Positions 1 to 9,056 of a stretch of DNA of 64,000 nucleotides are shown here, piece by piece. Below the pieces are notes generated by a model that saw only the letters and a program-made list of their open reading frames with translations, was not told the origin of the DNA and did no database searches. The DNA comes from Vallitalea sp. (lineage in GTDB: Bacteria > Bacillota > Clostridia > Lachnospirales > Vallitaleaceae). The stretch covers positions 19,406 to 83,405 of the forward strand of contig JAOASG010000007.1 of NCBI GenBank assembly GCA_025210235.1, given 5' to 3'. Within the stretch, counting starts at the first letter, position 1. Each line of letters opens with the position of its first letter. A program made the translations under genes and the position numbers.

Positions 1-2067
1 CTGTTTAATGTTACGGATAGTTTTTTTACTCAATTGTAATGCAGTTACTACGTCAAGTAGATCACTCTTCATCAAAACTATATCTGCAGATTCCATAGCA
101 ACATCTGTTCCTGAACCAATTGCAATTCCAACATCAGCTTGTGCAAGTGCAGGTGCGTCGTTAACACCATCACCTACCATGGCAACTTTTGATCCTGCTT
201 CCTGAAGCTTCCTAACCTCATTAGCTTTATCTTTTGGTAATACCTCTGATAATATAACATCAATGCCAACCTGTTTGGCTATAGCTTTAGCCGTTCGTTC
301 ATTGTCTCCAGTAATCATTGCAACTTTAATACCTAGTTTATGAAGCTTTTCAATTGCCTTTTTACTACTAGGTTTTGTTGTATCTGCGACTGCAATAATA
401 CCTACAAGCTTTCCGTCTACTGCAATATACATAGGTGTCTTACCTTCATCTGCTAATCGTTGTGATTGGGTATTTAAAGTATTGTCAATTTTTCTATCAT
501 TCATAAGTTTGAGATTACCAAGCAACAATGTCTTATGATCAATTACTGCTTCAATACCATGACCTGGTATAGAGATAAAATCGGTCATCTCTAACAGTGA
601 AATTTTTTTTGAATTTGCTTCATTAACAATGGCTTCTCCAAGTGGATGTTCAGATCCTTTTTCCGCTGATGCAGCTAATTGTAACAACTGTTTTTGATTA
701 ACTTGTTTAGTTGTTAAGATATCTGTTACAACTGGCTTACCTTCAGTTATTGTACCTGTCTTATCAAATACAATAGTATCAACTTTGTGTGCCGTTTCAA
801 GAGGTTGTCCTCCTTTAATCAACACACCATACTCAGCACCTTTACCTGTTCCTACCATAATTGCTGTCGGTGTAGCTAGTCCAAGTGCACAAGGACATGC
901 AATAACCAAAACTGCGATAAATATAGTAAGTGAAAAGACAACTGACTGACCTGATATAAACCAGGCTAAACCTGCAAGTATTGCAATACCAATTACAACC
1001 GGCACAAAATAACTAGCAATAATATCTGCCATTCTAGCTATTGGTGCCTTTGAACCTTGAGCATCTTCCACCAATTTAATAATTTGCGCCAAAGCAGTAT
1101 CTTTTCCTACTTTAGTTGCTTTAAAATGAATCATTCCATGTTTATTAATACTTGCACCTATAACTTTATCACCTACAGTTTTCTCAATAGGTATGCTCTC
1201 ACCAGTTAGCATTGATTCATCAATTGACGTATTACCTCTTACTACAGTACCATCAACAGGTATTTTCTCCCCTGGCTTTACTATAATAGTATCTCCAACT
1301 TCAACTTCTTCAATTGGTATAATAACTTCTTCTCCATCTTGAATAACTGTTGCGTTTTTAGGTGCCAATCCCATTAGTTTTTTAATAGCATCTGAGGTTT
1401 TCCCTTTTGACACAGATTCAAGATATTTACCAAGAAGAATTAATGTAATAATTACGCCAGCAGTCTCAAAATATAGTTCCATAGCATAAGAATCATTTCC
1501 TTGAGCTATCATAACTGTTGCGTAGATTCCATAAAGTACTGCCGCACTTGTACCAATCGCAATGAGAGAATCCATATTAGGAGCACCTTTAAATAAAGTT
1601 TTAAAACCAATCTTATAAAACTTATAACCTACAGCAATAGAAGGAATTACTAAGATAATCTGAACGATCGCAAAGTTAAGGGGATTTTGCTCTGGATTAA
1701 TTAGATTCGGTAACCTCAAACCCAACATATGACCCATGGAAATAATCAATAATGGTGTTGCAAAAATTGCAGAAATAACAAATTTTCTCCAAAGTATCTT
1801 CATTTCCTTTTCATGTCTAGCTTTGTTCTCATCAGAAGTCTCTTGAACTTCAATATCTAGTGGTTTATAACCTACCTTTGATATTGCTTGTTTTATTTCA
1901 GAAATTCTTGTTAATGAAGGATCGTATATAACTGTTGCTTTTTCTGTTGTAAGATTAACATTCGCATTTTCAATACCCTCTAGTTTTCTTAAGGATTTAT
2001 CAATGTTGGCTGCACAAGCAGCGCATGTCATACCACTAATTGGGATTGTAACTTCATTACGTTCCAA
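1..2067 (-). CDS. copA: Copper-translocating P-type ATPase (3' end beyond window)
   Basis: P1B-type heavy-metal ATPase that exports cytoplasmic Cu(I) at the cost of ATP. The N-terminus carries one HMA domain with the metal-binding motif GMTCAACA (Cys15, Cys18). Then come membrane helices, the TGES actuator loop near residue 289, the CPC metal site near 389, the phosphorylated DKTG near 435, TGDN, and GDGVNDAP near 633. CPC with an HMA domain indicates Cu(I). The start is TTG at 2067, because AGGAGG lies seven bases upstream and the HMA begins directly after it. The 689 codons present stop at the window edge, so the last membrane helices, which hold further copper ligands, are not visible. It follows the small helix-turn-helix gene by about 30 bases and is probably co-transcribed with it. 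Confidence 0.95.
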   Translation of the reverse strand, partial: MERNEVTIPISGMTCAACAANIDKSLRKLEGIENANVNLTTEKATVIYDPSLTRISEIKQAISKVGYKPLDIEVQETSDENKARHEKEMKILWRKFVISAIFATPLLIISMGHMLGLRLPNLINPEQNPLNFAIVQIILVIPSIAVGYKFYKIGFKTLFKGAPNMDSLIAIGTSAAVLYGIYATVMIAQGNDSYAMELYFETAGVIITLILLGKYLESVSKGKTSDAIKKLMGLAPKNATVIQDGEEVIIPIEEVEVGDTIIVKPGEKIPVDGTVVRGNTSIDESMLTGESIPIEKTVGDKVIGASINKHGMIHFKATKVGKDTALAQIIKLVEDAQGSKAPIARMADIIASYFVPVVIGIAILAGLAWFISGQSVVFSLTIFIAVLVIACPCALGLATPTAIMVGTGKGAEYGVLIKGGQPLETAHKVDTIVFDKTGTITEGKPVVTDILTTKQVNQKQLLQLAASAEKGSEHPLGEAIVNEANSKKISLLEMTDFISIPGHGIEAVIDHKTLLLGNLKLMNDRKIDNTLNTQSQRLADEGKTPMYIAVDGKLVGIIAVADTTKPSSKKAIEKLHKLGIKVAMITGDNERTAKAIAKQVGIDVILSEVLPKDKANEVRKLQEAGSKVAMVGDGVNDAPALAQADVGIAIGSGTDVAMESADIVLMKSDLLDVVTALQLSKKTIRNIKQ

Positions 2068-2098
2068 ATGAAAACCTCCTATCGGTTAGTCTATTTAG

Positions 2099-2572
2099 CT
2101 ACACTTTTTCATAAGGCTTCATAATACTGACAACTTTTTCAATGTAAGTTGGTGCTCCCCAAAAAACAAGTCGCATCTTATTATCAGCATCGTCATATAC
2201 ATAGTTAAATCTACTATTATTATTATCAAGGCTATGATCTACAACAACTTCCATTACATCTTTTAATAGTTGTTTAACACTACCGTCTTGTACATAGTAG
2301 TCCACAATTGTACATATCTGTATTCGATCCTCAGAGTTAAAATAATCACTATCCATGAAGATACAAAAATCATCTTTACTTACATGTTGGTGGTTACATT
2401 CAGTTGCTTCGCAGGAACGTATATAATTATCCAGTGAATCTTCATAAATCCTCCAAGTACCTGCGATTTTTTGAGCAGAGATTTTGCCACTGCTTATATA
2501 TCTTCTAATTGTTTTAGGATGTACACCTAATTTTTTGGCAGTATCATCTATGGTTAAATATTCTTTATTCAT
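2099..2572 (-). CDS. Helix-turn-helix protein upstream of copA, possible metal-responsive regulator
   Basis: 157-residue cytoplasmic protein. Residues 1-50 form an excisionase/MerR-type helix-turn-helix (TIDDTAKKLGVHPKTIRRYI, then GTWRI and a Tyr-Ile wing end). A short stretch around residues 54-70 is rich in Cys and His (SCEATECNHQH and a later C), which could bind a metal. The C-terminal 85 residues are not recognised. It starts with ATG behind GGAGGTG, has its own consensus promoter, and lies about 30 bases before copA. Position and Cys/His content suggest it senses copper for this operon. That is inference; the usual clostridial copper regulators, CsoR and CopY, look different. Confidence 0.75.
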   Translation of the reverse strand: MNKEYLTIDDTAKKLGVHPKTIRRYISSGKISAQKIAGTWRIYEDSLDNYIRSCEATECNHQHVSKDDFCIFMDSDYFNSEDRIQICTIVDYYVQDGSVKQLLKDVMEVVVDHSLDNNNSRFNYVYDDADNKMRLVFWGAPTYIEKVVSIMKPYEKV

Positions 2573-2601
2573 TTGGCACCTCCAAATTATGATTTAACTG
2601 G

Positions 2602-2630
2602 ATTATACCATACATCAATGTCCATGTAAA
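2602..2630 (-). promoter_or_regulatory. Promoter of the HTH-copA operon
   Basis: On the minus strand, TTTACA (2625-2630), a 17-base spacer and TATAAT (2602-2607). It lies about 30 bases before the HTH gene start. Confidence 0.75.
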
Positions 2631-2655
2631 GATTATTTTGTCATAAATTGTCCAT
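2613..2655 (-). promoter_or_regulatory. Pair of direct repeats over the copA-operon promoter (candidate operator)
   Basis: On the minus strand ATGGACAATTTATG (2642-2655) and ATGGACATTGATG (2613-2625) begin 30 bases apart, close to three helical turns. The second copy lies in the -35/-10 spacer. The arrangement suits cooperative binding by the HTH protein encoded just downstream, but is unproven. Confidence 0.4.
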
Positions 2656-2672
2656 TAAAATCTTTTTTTAAT

Positions 2673-3341
2673 TTAATTCCTGTAATCTATCACTTCTTCT
2701 ACAATACCTTTTTTAATACTAATAATTCGGTCTGCTTGTGTTTTAGCATCTTCTGGATTATGTGTAACCATAATAGTTGTTGTACCTATATCCCTTATAA
2801 TGGCAAATAATTCATTACGTACTTTTTCTAATAAATGTGAATCTAAATTGCTAAAAGGCTCATCCAATAATAGAATTTTTGGATTAGGCGCAATAGCTCT
2901 AGCAAGTGCAATTCTCTGCTGTTGTCCCCCACTTAATTCATGTGGATACCGATTTTCATACCCCTTAAGATTAACTAGAGAAAGAACTTCCTTAACTCGC
3001 TCTTTTTTTAATTTATTTGTTAATTTTGAAATCCCAAACTCAATATTTTTCCTTACAGTCATATGAGGAAACAGTGCATAATCTTGAAATACCATTCCTA
3101 TTCCTCGTTTTTCAGGCTTTACAAATGTATGTTTATCAACAATAATCCATCCATCTAACTTCATCATGCCTTTTTGAGGTTTTTCCAACCCTGCAATAAC
3201 ACGAAGAAGGGTTGACTTACCTCCCCCACTTGGTCCTACAATTGCTAGCACTTCACCTGCTTCTAATTCAAGAGATATATCTTTTAATGTTTCACTGTTT
3301 GCATTATTATATTTAAATGTAATATCTTTTAATTCAATCAT
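2673..3341 (-). CDS. fbpC: Ferric-iron ABC transporter, ATP-binding protein
   Basis: ATPase subunit of the iron(III) importer made with the two upstream genes. It shows Walker A GPSGGGKST, Q-loop VFQDYALFPHMTV, signature LSGGQQQR, Walker B ILLLDEPFSNLD and the switch histidine MVTHNPED. At about 222 residues it is much shorter than classical FbpC proteins (about 350), because the C-terminal regulatory domain is missing. I place the start at ATG 3341, since GGAG lies six bases upstream; the ATG at 3353 has no good ribosome site. The gene overlaps the permease stop by eight bases, which indicates translational coupling. Confidence 0.9.
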   Translation of the reverse strand: MIELKDITFKYNNANSETLKDISLELEAGEVLAIVGPSGGGKSTLLRVIAGLEKPQKGMMKLDGWIIVDKHTFVKPEKRGIGMVFQDYALFPHMTVRKNIEFGISKLTNKLKKERVKEVLSLVNLKGYENRYPHELSGGQQQRIALARAIAPNPKILLLDEPFSNLDSHLLEKVRNELFAIIRDIGTTTIMVTHNPEDAKTQADRIISIKKGIVEEVIDYRN

Positions 3342-4962
3342 TGTTAACTCCATTTCCTATCTTCATTAGAATAATCAAAGCAATAGCACTGACAAGAATA
3401 ATCATTAACGAATAAATACTTGCTTCATGAATCATTTCATCACCTGCATAAGTAAACACTCTTGTTGCTAGTGTATCAAAGTTAAACGGTCTAAGTATTA
3501 ACGTAAGTGGTAATTCTTTTAACACATCAACAAAAGCAAGTATAGCCGCACTAATAATTGCAGGTTTTAAAATTGGAAAATCTATAAGGAAAAATGTTTC
3601 CCATTCTCCTTTACCTAATAATTTACTCGCTTCATAATATACTTTGCCCATTTTTGAGTAACCGGATTCAATATTATTAAAACCAATGGCCATAAACCTA
3701 ATAGTTAGTGCAAAGATAAGTATAGTTGTGCTTCCTGTAAGAAAAAGTTTTTTTAATCCTAATAAGGTATAAAATCCAGCTAGACTTCTATCAATAGTGA
3801 TAAAAAATACTAATACTCCTATAGCAATAATCGATGCAGGTATAGAATAACCGAGTATTACAATTCTTGCATATACCTTTGGTACTACTCCAGGATGCAA
3901 TCTATTAAGATTACCAATAAGAAGACCACAAACAACAACTAATAAAGTAACAATTATTCCTATACTGATGGTATTAAACATAATTGGGCCAAAACGTCTA
4001 AAGACAGTTGTATGTTTTGATATTAAACTCCAGTGTATCAATTGGGCTACAGGAATAATTATTGATAGAATTAAATATAATGTCGTTACTATACCAAATA
4101 CAATTCTATATCGCTTTGAAGGTTCTTTCTTCTTACCTGAGTCAGCAACTGCTCTGGCTAAGCTTAACTTACCTCGCCCTCTTAAGAATTGTTCCATCAT
4201 AAGAACAACAATAACAAAAAACATCAAACTACCTGCTAACCTTACAGCTCCATCTACGTCAGACATACCAAACCAAGAGGTGTAAATAGCGGTACTAAAA
4301 GTAGGTATACCAAAATATTTGACTAACCCATAGTCATTTAGAACTTCAAGAATAACCAATACGATACCTCCAACAATTGCACCCCTTGCCATTGGAAGTA
4401 TTAACTGATAAAAAGTTTGTAAACTTGTTTTTCCAAGAAGTCTTGATGATTCTTCAATATTTCTAGGCATTCTTTGAAAAAAAGCTCTTGTTACCAGCAT
4501 AACATAAGGCATTAAGAATAGGCTAAATACCATAATAGCTCCTCCCATTGATAAAATGTCAATACGTATTGGCTCTAGATTCAAACCATTAAGTATTCTG
4601 TGAAAAGTTCCAAATGGTGTAAATATCCCACCATATACATAACCTGCAATATACGGTGGGATAGCCATAGGCAAAAACAATAGCGCTTCCATAAGAAGAT
4701 TAAAACGCCATTTATACCTTGCTAAAGACCATGCAAAAAAAGTTCCTAAAATACCTGTTATTATACTAACTCCAACTACTAAAATAAGAGAGTTAACTAT
4801 ATAATCTTTTAAGACATATTTTTTTATATGAAGCCATGACTCTGAAGGTGGGTGAAAGAGTCTTCCCATAATAAATATGGATGGCATAATAATGATTAGT
4901 ATTATTAAAGTTACAATTACAAAAAGGGGACTAAGTCCCCTTTTTCTAAGTTTAATTAACAT
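3334..4962 (-). CDS. fbpB: Ferric-iron ABC transporter, fused permease
   Basis: 542-residue integral membrane protein with about twelve transmembrane helices. It is two binding-protein-dependent permease domains in tandem, as usual for FbpB-type iron permeases. Coupling loops that contact the ATPase are visible, for example SSRLLGKTSLQTFYQLILP near residue 177 and ASKLLGKGEWETFFLIDFP in the second half. Its ATG follows the stop codon of the binding-protein gene directly, and its end overlaps the ATPase gene, so the three genes form one operon that moves Fe(III) across the cell membrane. Confidence 0.92.
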   Translation of the reverse strand: MLIKLRKRGLSPLFVIVTLIILIIIMPSIFIMGRLFHPPSESWLHIKKYVLKDYIVNSLILVVGVSIITGILGTFFAWSLARYKWRFNLLMEALLFLPMAIPPYIAGYVYGGIFTPFGTFHRILNGLNLEPIRIDILSMGGAIMVFSLFLMPYVMLVTRAFFQRMPRNIEESSRLLGKTSLQTFYQLILPMARGAIVGGIVLVILEVLNDYGLVKYFGIPTFSTAIYTSWFGMSDVDGAVRLAGSLMFFVIVVLMMEQFLRGRGKLSLARAVADSGKKKEPSKRYRIVFGIVTTLYLILSIIIPVAQLIHWSLISKHTTVFRRFGPIMFNTISIGIIVTLLVVVCGLLIGNLNRLHPGVVPKVYARIVILGYSIPASIIAIGVLVFFITIDRSLAGFYTLLGLKKLFLTGSTTILIFALTIRFMAIGFNNIESGYSKMGKVYYEASKLLGKGEWETFFLIDFPILKPAIISAAILAFVDVLKELPLTLILRPFNFDTLATRVFTYAGDEMIHEASIYSLMIILVSAIALIILMKIGNGVNND

Positions 4963-5988
4963 TTACTTCCAACCTACTTCATTAAATATCTTCACCGCTT
5001 CTTCATTATATTCACCCAATAATGAAAGATCGATTTCTTGAACTTTAAATTCTCCGAAACTCTTTAATAAAGCAGATGGCTCCACCCCTTCATTAACCGG
5101 ATACTCATAATTTGCATTAGCATAATCAAACTGTGCTTCTTTACTTGTTAAAAATTCTAATAATCTCGTAGCATTTTCACTGTTTTTCCCATGTTTTGTA
5201 ATAGCTGCACCACTTATGTTAATGTGAGTACCATTCGTTTCTTGATTAGGGAAGTAAACTCCTATATTCTCGCCTACTTCAACTTCATATGCATCTGATG
5301 AATTAAGTAGCTTACCGACATAATATGTATTAACGATAGCCACATCCCCTTCACCTGCTACAACAGCTTTCATTTGGTCTCTGTCGTTACCTTCAGGAGT
5401 TCTTGCCATATTATCAACTAAACCGGCAGCCCACTCTTTTGCTGCTTCCTCACCATTTAAAGCAATGAATGATGCTAATAATGATTGATTATATATATTA
5501 CCTGATGATCTCACAAGTACTTTACCTTCCCATTTTGGCTCAGTCAATGACTCATAAGATGATAATATACTTGGATCAACACGGTCAAGTGAATATGCAA
5601 TAACTCTTGCTCTTACTGTAAGAGCTGTCCATAAATTCTCAGTATCTCTTAAATGTTTAGGCACGTTTTCTTGAACAACTGATGAATCAAAAGCCTTAAG
5701 TAAATTCATTTCACCTGCACGGTATAAACGCCCTACATCAGAAGTAATTAACAAATCAGCTTCTGTATCTTCTCCTTCTGTAGATAATCTTTCAAGTAGT
5801 TCATCAGAACCTGCTTTAACGACATTAACAGCGATACCTGTTTCTTTTGTAAATTTATCATAAAGCGCCTGATCAGTATCATAATGTCTGTCTGTATAAA
5901 TATTAACTACTTTCTTCTCTTTTGCTCCACAACCTATAATGGTTATCATCATTGCTACAACTAATCCAAGTGATATTAATCGTTTCAT
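4963..5988 (-). CDS. fbpA: Ferric-iron-binding lipoprotein of the ABC importer
   Basis: 341-residue substrate-binding protein anchored outside the membrane. A signal peptide ends in the lipobox ITIIGC (Cys20). The mature part has the FbpA/FutA pattern: NIYTDRHYDTDQALYDKF near the start, and the paired tyrosines NTYYVGKL near residue 220, which bind Fe(III) in this family. It is the first gene of the fbpABC operon, with a consensus promoter and a Fur box upstream, so expression should rise when iron is scarce. Confidence 0.93.
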   Translation of the reverse strand: MKRLISLGLVVAMMITIIGCGAKEKKVVNIYTDRHYDTDQALYDKFTKETGIAVNVVKAGSDELLERLSTEGEDTEADLLITSDVGRLYRAGEMNLLKAFDSSVVQENVPKHLRDTENLWTALTVRARVIAYSLDRVDPSILSSYESLTEPKWEGKVLVRSSGNIYNQSLLASFIALNGEEAAKEWAAGLVDNMARTPEGNDRDQMKAVVAGEGDVAIVNTYYVGKLLNSSDAYEVEVGENIGVYFPNQETNGTHINISGAAITKHGKNSENATRLLEFLTSKEAQFDYANANYEYPVNEGVEPSALLKSFGEFKVQEIDLSLLGEYNEEAVKIFNEVGWK

Positions 5989-6043
5989 TTCTAACTCTCA
6001 TTCCCTTCTCTGCACTAAGACAATAATTTGTGTTTTTCGACAT

Positions 6044-6058
6044 TGATAATCATTTTCA
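6044..6058 (-). promoter_or_regulatory. Fur box of the fbpABC operon
   Basis: Plus-strand TGATAATCATTTTCA matches the 7-1-7 Fur consensus TGATAATnATTATCA at 13 of 14 defined positions. It lies just downstream of the -10 element, where bound Fur would cover the start of transcription. The pattern is established for iron genes; occupancy here is inferred. Confidence 0.8.
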
Positions 6059-6066
6059 TGAATGTG

Positions 6067-6095
6067 ATTATAAATGATTACTACCATTATGTCAA
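6067..6095 (-). promoter_or_regulatory. Consensus promoter of fbpABC
   Basis: On the minus strand, TTGACA (6090-6095), a 17-base spacer and TATAAT (6067-6072): a perfect sigma-A promoter. Such a strong promoter beside a Fur box fits a gene set held off by repression. Confidence 0.85.
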
Positions 6096-6152
6096 CGCAG
6101 AAAAAGGAATTACTGATTCCAATTTTTCCCATAATATTTATTCTATATAAAT

Positions 6153-6287
6153 TTAAATACGTAATGCTAGATTATATGCAGCACGGGTTGCCTCAAGTAC
6201 ACGTCCTGCACGATGACTGTCTCCAATATTATATAATTCTGATGCTACATGCTCTTTCTGTGCTTCAAAAAAAATACTTTCATCTAA
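6153..6287 (-). pseudogene. C-terminal remnant of an NADH:flavin oxidoreductase
   Basis: The minus strand reads for about 44 codons, through ELYNIGDSHRAGRVLEATRA and ALRI, to a TAA stop. This matches the C-terminal end of large FAD/NADH:flavin oxidoreductases of the 2,4-dienoyl-CoA reductase type, where the IGD segment closes the FAD site and is followed by the last helix. No start codon or ribosome site precedes it. A TAG stop lies upstream in frame (about 6340), and the several hundred residues expected before it are absent. I read it as what is left of a deleted gene. The call rests on one motif and is moderately sure. Confidence 0.55.
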
Positions 6288-6563
6288 GGTAATTTTTAAT
6301 GCCGATAAGCTATTTATATGGCTATATTTATTATACTATATGAATAAACATATCAAAAAATTATATCTATATTGTATTTATCCGTTATTTAATATATATT
6401 AACTAAGTAATGCAAAACTACATTTTTTTATATTTTAATACACTATATTGTATCTGTGTCTACTATAAAATCTACATATTGTATGTAAAGAATTAAAAAT
6501 CCTTAGTTTTACAATTACGTAATAATATTAGTTATAAATAATTTAAAAATTCCCATATTTTTT

Positions 6564-6589
6564 TGTAACGAAATTAGATATTTGTAGTC
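6564..6589 (+). promoter_or_regulatory. ECF-type promoter, probably autoregulated
   Basis: TGTAAC (6564-6569), a 16-base spacer and AGTC (6586-6589) resemble promoters of Bacillus extracytoplasmic-function sigma factors (TGAAAC, 16 bases, CGTC). It lies just before the sigma gene, so the factor may drive its own operon. Confidence 0.5.
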
Positions 6590-6614
6590 ATATAAATGAG
6601 AGGGAGGTGAAGCA

Positions 6615-7082
6615 ATGACTGATTTTGAGGATATATATTCATTATATTATAACGATGTCTATAAATATGTTCTCTCTCTCTGTCATAACCCATCTTTTGC
6701 CGAAGATATTACACATGATACATTTATAAAAGCAATCAAAAGCATAGATACATACAGAGAGCAGTGCAAATTCAAAGTCTGGCTATGTCAAATAGCTAAA
6801 AATCATTATTTTACACTTTATAAAAAAAATAAGCTTCAAAGACCAGAAGATATAGAAATGGAAATGGAGAATCTTGAAAACAAATTGGTTGTGAAAGAAA
6901 CAGCTCTTGAGGTTCATAAAGCTCTTCATTCATTACAGGAACCTTACAAAGAAGTATTTTCGCTAAGAATATTTGGTGAACTCTCTTTCTATGATATCGG
7001 TATGCTTTTTGAAAAAACAGAAAACTGGGCAAGAGTAACTTTCTATCGAGCAAAAATAAAAATTAAGGAGGAAATTAAATGA
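6615..7082 (+). CDS. ECF-family RNA polymerase sigma factor
   Basis: 155-residue sigma-70 family protein with only regions 2 and 4, the ECF layout. Region 2 covers about residues 8-75 (AEDITHDTFIKAIKSIDTY, then FKVWLCQIAKNHYF). Region 4 covers about 100-153 (LHSLQEPYKEVFSLRIFGE, then YDIGMLFEKTENWARVTFYR). The ribosome site GAGGGAGGTG precedes the ATG. The stop overlaps the start of the anti-sigma gene (ATGA), so the two are translationally coupled. It should direct polymerase to a small envelope- or stress-type regulon when released; the inducing signal cannot be read from the sequence. Confidence 0.9.
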   Translation: MTDFEDIYSLYYNDVYKYVLSLCHNPSFAEDITHDTFIKAIKSIDTYREQCKFKVWLCQIAKNHYFTLYKKNKLQRPEDIEMEMENLENKLVVKETALEVHKALHSLQEPYKEVFSLRIFGELSFYDIGMLFEKTENWARVTFYRAKIKIKEEIK

Positions 7083-7774
7083 ATAACATTTGTAATATTG
7101 TTAGAGACTTATTACCAATTTATAACGAAAATCTTTGCAGTAAAGATAGTAAAGAATTTATAGAAAAACATCTTATTAATTGTGATAGTTGCAAACAATA
7201 TTATTATCAACTTAAGGAAGAGTTATTTTATTCTCCGCAAATAAAATCCGAAGATCAGATACAATCAAAATCATTTAAAAAGTTAAAAAAACATTTTTTC
7301 AGAAAAAATATACTAGTATCAATTTTTTCTATAACTGCTGTTTTATTATTAATCACTTTCATTCGACAATTTCAAATTCCTATTAAGTATCAGCCTGATT
7401 TATTCACTATCAATCAAGCAGAAGATACAGTAATTGATATAAAATTTTCAAAAAGTGATTATTATAAAGCTAATGGTATGTTTAAGAAAATTAAAAAAGA
7501 TGGCGAAATGATAAACGTTGCTTATGTTTATTTCAATGATAATATCTGGACAAAATATTTTACTCATAGTGAGCATACTTCAATTCAACAATTTTCCATT
7601 GGAGAAAGAATTATGGCTGACTATGGTGGTCATGGTAATACAATTGAACATGAAGGAAATATTAAAGCTATTTATTATCTTATAGGTAATTATAAAAAAT
7701 TAAATGATATGTCGCAAGAAAATTTTAGTAAAGTCGCAGAAAAAGCCATTCTAATATGGGAAGAAAAAGATTAA
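7079..7774 (+). CDS. Membrane anti-sigma factor with zinc-finger (ZAS-like) domain
   Basis: 231 residues. The N-terminal cytoplasmic domain has the anti-sigma zinc motif His-x3-Cys-x2-Cys (HLINCDSC, around residues 31-38) within a typical ECF-binding helix set. One transmembrane helix follows near residues 78-98 (ILVSIFSITAVLLLITFI), then an extracytoplasmic domain of about 130 residues that I do not recognise. It should hold the sigma factor encoded just before it at the membrane. The ATGA overlap and the terminator downstream make a clean two-gene operon. Confidence 0.85.
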   Translation: MNNICNIVRDLLPIYNENLCSKDSKEFIEKHLINCDSCKQYYYQLKEELFYSPQIKSEDQIQSKSFKKLKKHFFRKNILVSIFSITAVLLLITFIRQFQIPIKYQPDLFTINQAEDTVIDIKFSKSDYYKANGMFKKIKKDGEMINVAYVYFNDNIWTKYFTHSEHTSIQQFSIGERIMADYGGHGNTIEHEGNIKAIYYLIGNYKKLNDMSQENFSKVAEKAILIWEEKD

Positions 7775-7787
7775 ATTATATTATAGA

Positions 7788-7831
7788 AGCCAAAAAATTG
7801 ATTTTTATTTTCAATTTTCTGGCTCTTTTTT
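7788..7831 (+). terminator. Rho-independent terminator of the sigma/anti-sigma operon
   Basis: The left arm AGCCAAAAAATTGA (7788-7801) pairs with TCAATTTTCTGGCT (7811-7824), 13 of 14 matched, followed by a run of seven T. Confidence 0.85.
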
Positions 7832-7859
7832 AATTTATTAATTAAATTTTTATATCTAA

Positions 7860-9056
7860 CTATTCTACTGTAAATATTTTATTCATAATTAAAGCAGTTG
7901 CACTATGATCAAACATAATATCTTTTTTGGGTCTAATAATTAATTCTACTTCATATAATCTTTTATCAAATATTATGCTTTGTAACTTTTCATTTAATTT
8001 TTCTAATGCACAATCATAATAATCAAAAATTTCACCTGCTAAAATTATTGTGTCGGGGCTAATGATAATTTGTAAGTTAGCTATAGCAAAAGCTAATTTT
8101 TCTAATACGTCATCTATTATATCAGTACAAACTTCATCTCCATTATTACCCAGTTTACAAATTTCAAAAATACTAATCTCACTATCTGTTATCTTTTTGA
8201 TTTCTAAGTACTGTTTTTCAATTGCAGATTTTGATACATATGCTTCTAAGTGCCCTTTACCACCACAATTGCATAAAACACCATTAGGGTCAACTATCAT
8301 ATGACTTATTCTTCCTGCAATATTATTTTTTCCTCTTACAAGTTCATTATTACATATAATACTACCACCAACACCTTCTCCCATATAAATATATAAGATA
8401 TTATTTTTTTTATTATTTTTAATATTATTTGATAAGAAGAATTTTCCAAATAACTCTACATTTATATTGTTATCAATAATAACTTCACAGTTATATCTAC
8501 TTTCTAGAAAGTCTTTTACTTTAATATTTCTAATAGGCTCTTTATAATAATTAAAATAGCATCTTAATATAGTACCAGTATTATAATCAACAATTCCTCT
8601 TGAAGCTATACCAATTCCTAAAATTAATTCTTTATGTATTTTAGTAATATTTAACGAACTTGTAATAAGCCCATCAATTGCATTTAATAAGTCCTTCTCT
8701 GACTCAATTTCATCAAGTCTATTTATATTTCTATATATTATATCTGCGCCTAGGTTAGTTATACAAATATATATTTTTGTCTTAGTAATACTAATCCCAA
8801 CTATATATCTTGCATCTTTATTTGCCACTAATTTTATCGGTTTTCTACCAACACTTGTTTCCTCTTTACCAACTTCTCTAATTAACTTTTCCTTTTTTAA
8901 ATTTTCTACTATTCTTGAAACAGAAGGAGCAGAAATTCCTAATTTTTTTTCTAAGTCAGTTCTTGAAACAGGCCCATTTTTTAAGATATAGCTATATATT
9001 TTTATTCTATTTCTAGATTTTATTTGAGATTTACCTTTTTTCTCAATTTTAAACAT
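7860..9056 (-). CDS. ROK-family transcriptional repressor
   Basis: 398 residues in the NagC/XylR layout. A MarR-like winged helix fills about residues 10-70 (ILKNGPVSRTDLEKKLGISA, then SVSRIVENLKKE), followed by a sugar-kinase-like ROK domain. The zinc-site region reads SHMIVDPNGVLCNCGGKGHLE, so the third Cys of the usual CxCGxxGCxE is His, and the normal E-x-G-H before it reads RISH. The sugar site may therefore differ from standard members. The start follows GGAGG. It borders a sulfatase/NagB/Tct locus in which one palindrome recurs at promoters, the natural candidate operator for this protein. The effector is probably an amino sugar or uronic acid derivative (inference). Confidence 0.88.
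   Translation of the reverse strand: MFKIEKKGKSQIKSRNRIKIYSYILKNGPVSRTDLEKKLGISAPSVSRIVENLKKEKLIREVGKEETSVGRKPIKLVANKDARYIVGISITKTKIYICITNLGADIIYRNINRLDEIESEKDLLNAIDGLITSSLNITKIHKELILGIGIASRGIVDYNTGTILRCYFNYYKEPIRNIKVKDFLESRYNCEVIIDNNINVELFGKFFLSNNIKNNKKNNILYIYMGEGVGGSIICNNELVRGKNNIAGRISHMIVDPNGVLCNCGGKGHLEAYVSKSAIEKQYLEIKKITDSEISIFEICKLGNNGDEVCTDIIDDVLEKLAFAIANLQIIISPDTIILAGEIFDYYDCALEKLNEKLQSIIFDKRLYEVELIIRPKKDIMFDHSATALIMNKIFTVE

Larger units (their letters stand above)
5989..6614. other. Intergenic region between fbpA and the ECF sigma gene
   Basis: It holds the fbp promoter and Fur box (6044-6095), the oxidoreductase remnant (6153-6287) and the ECF-type promoter (6564-6589). From about 6290 to 6560 I see only AT-rich sequence with many stops in all frames. 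Confidence 0.6.

Noticed and set aside
6074..6292. 72-codon plus-strand open frame
   Set aside because: No ribosome site, odd composition, and it lies opposite the oxidoreductase remnant on the other strand.
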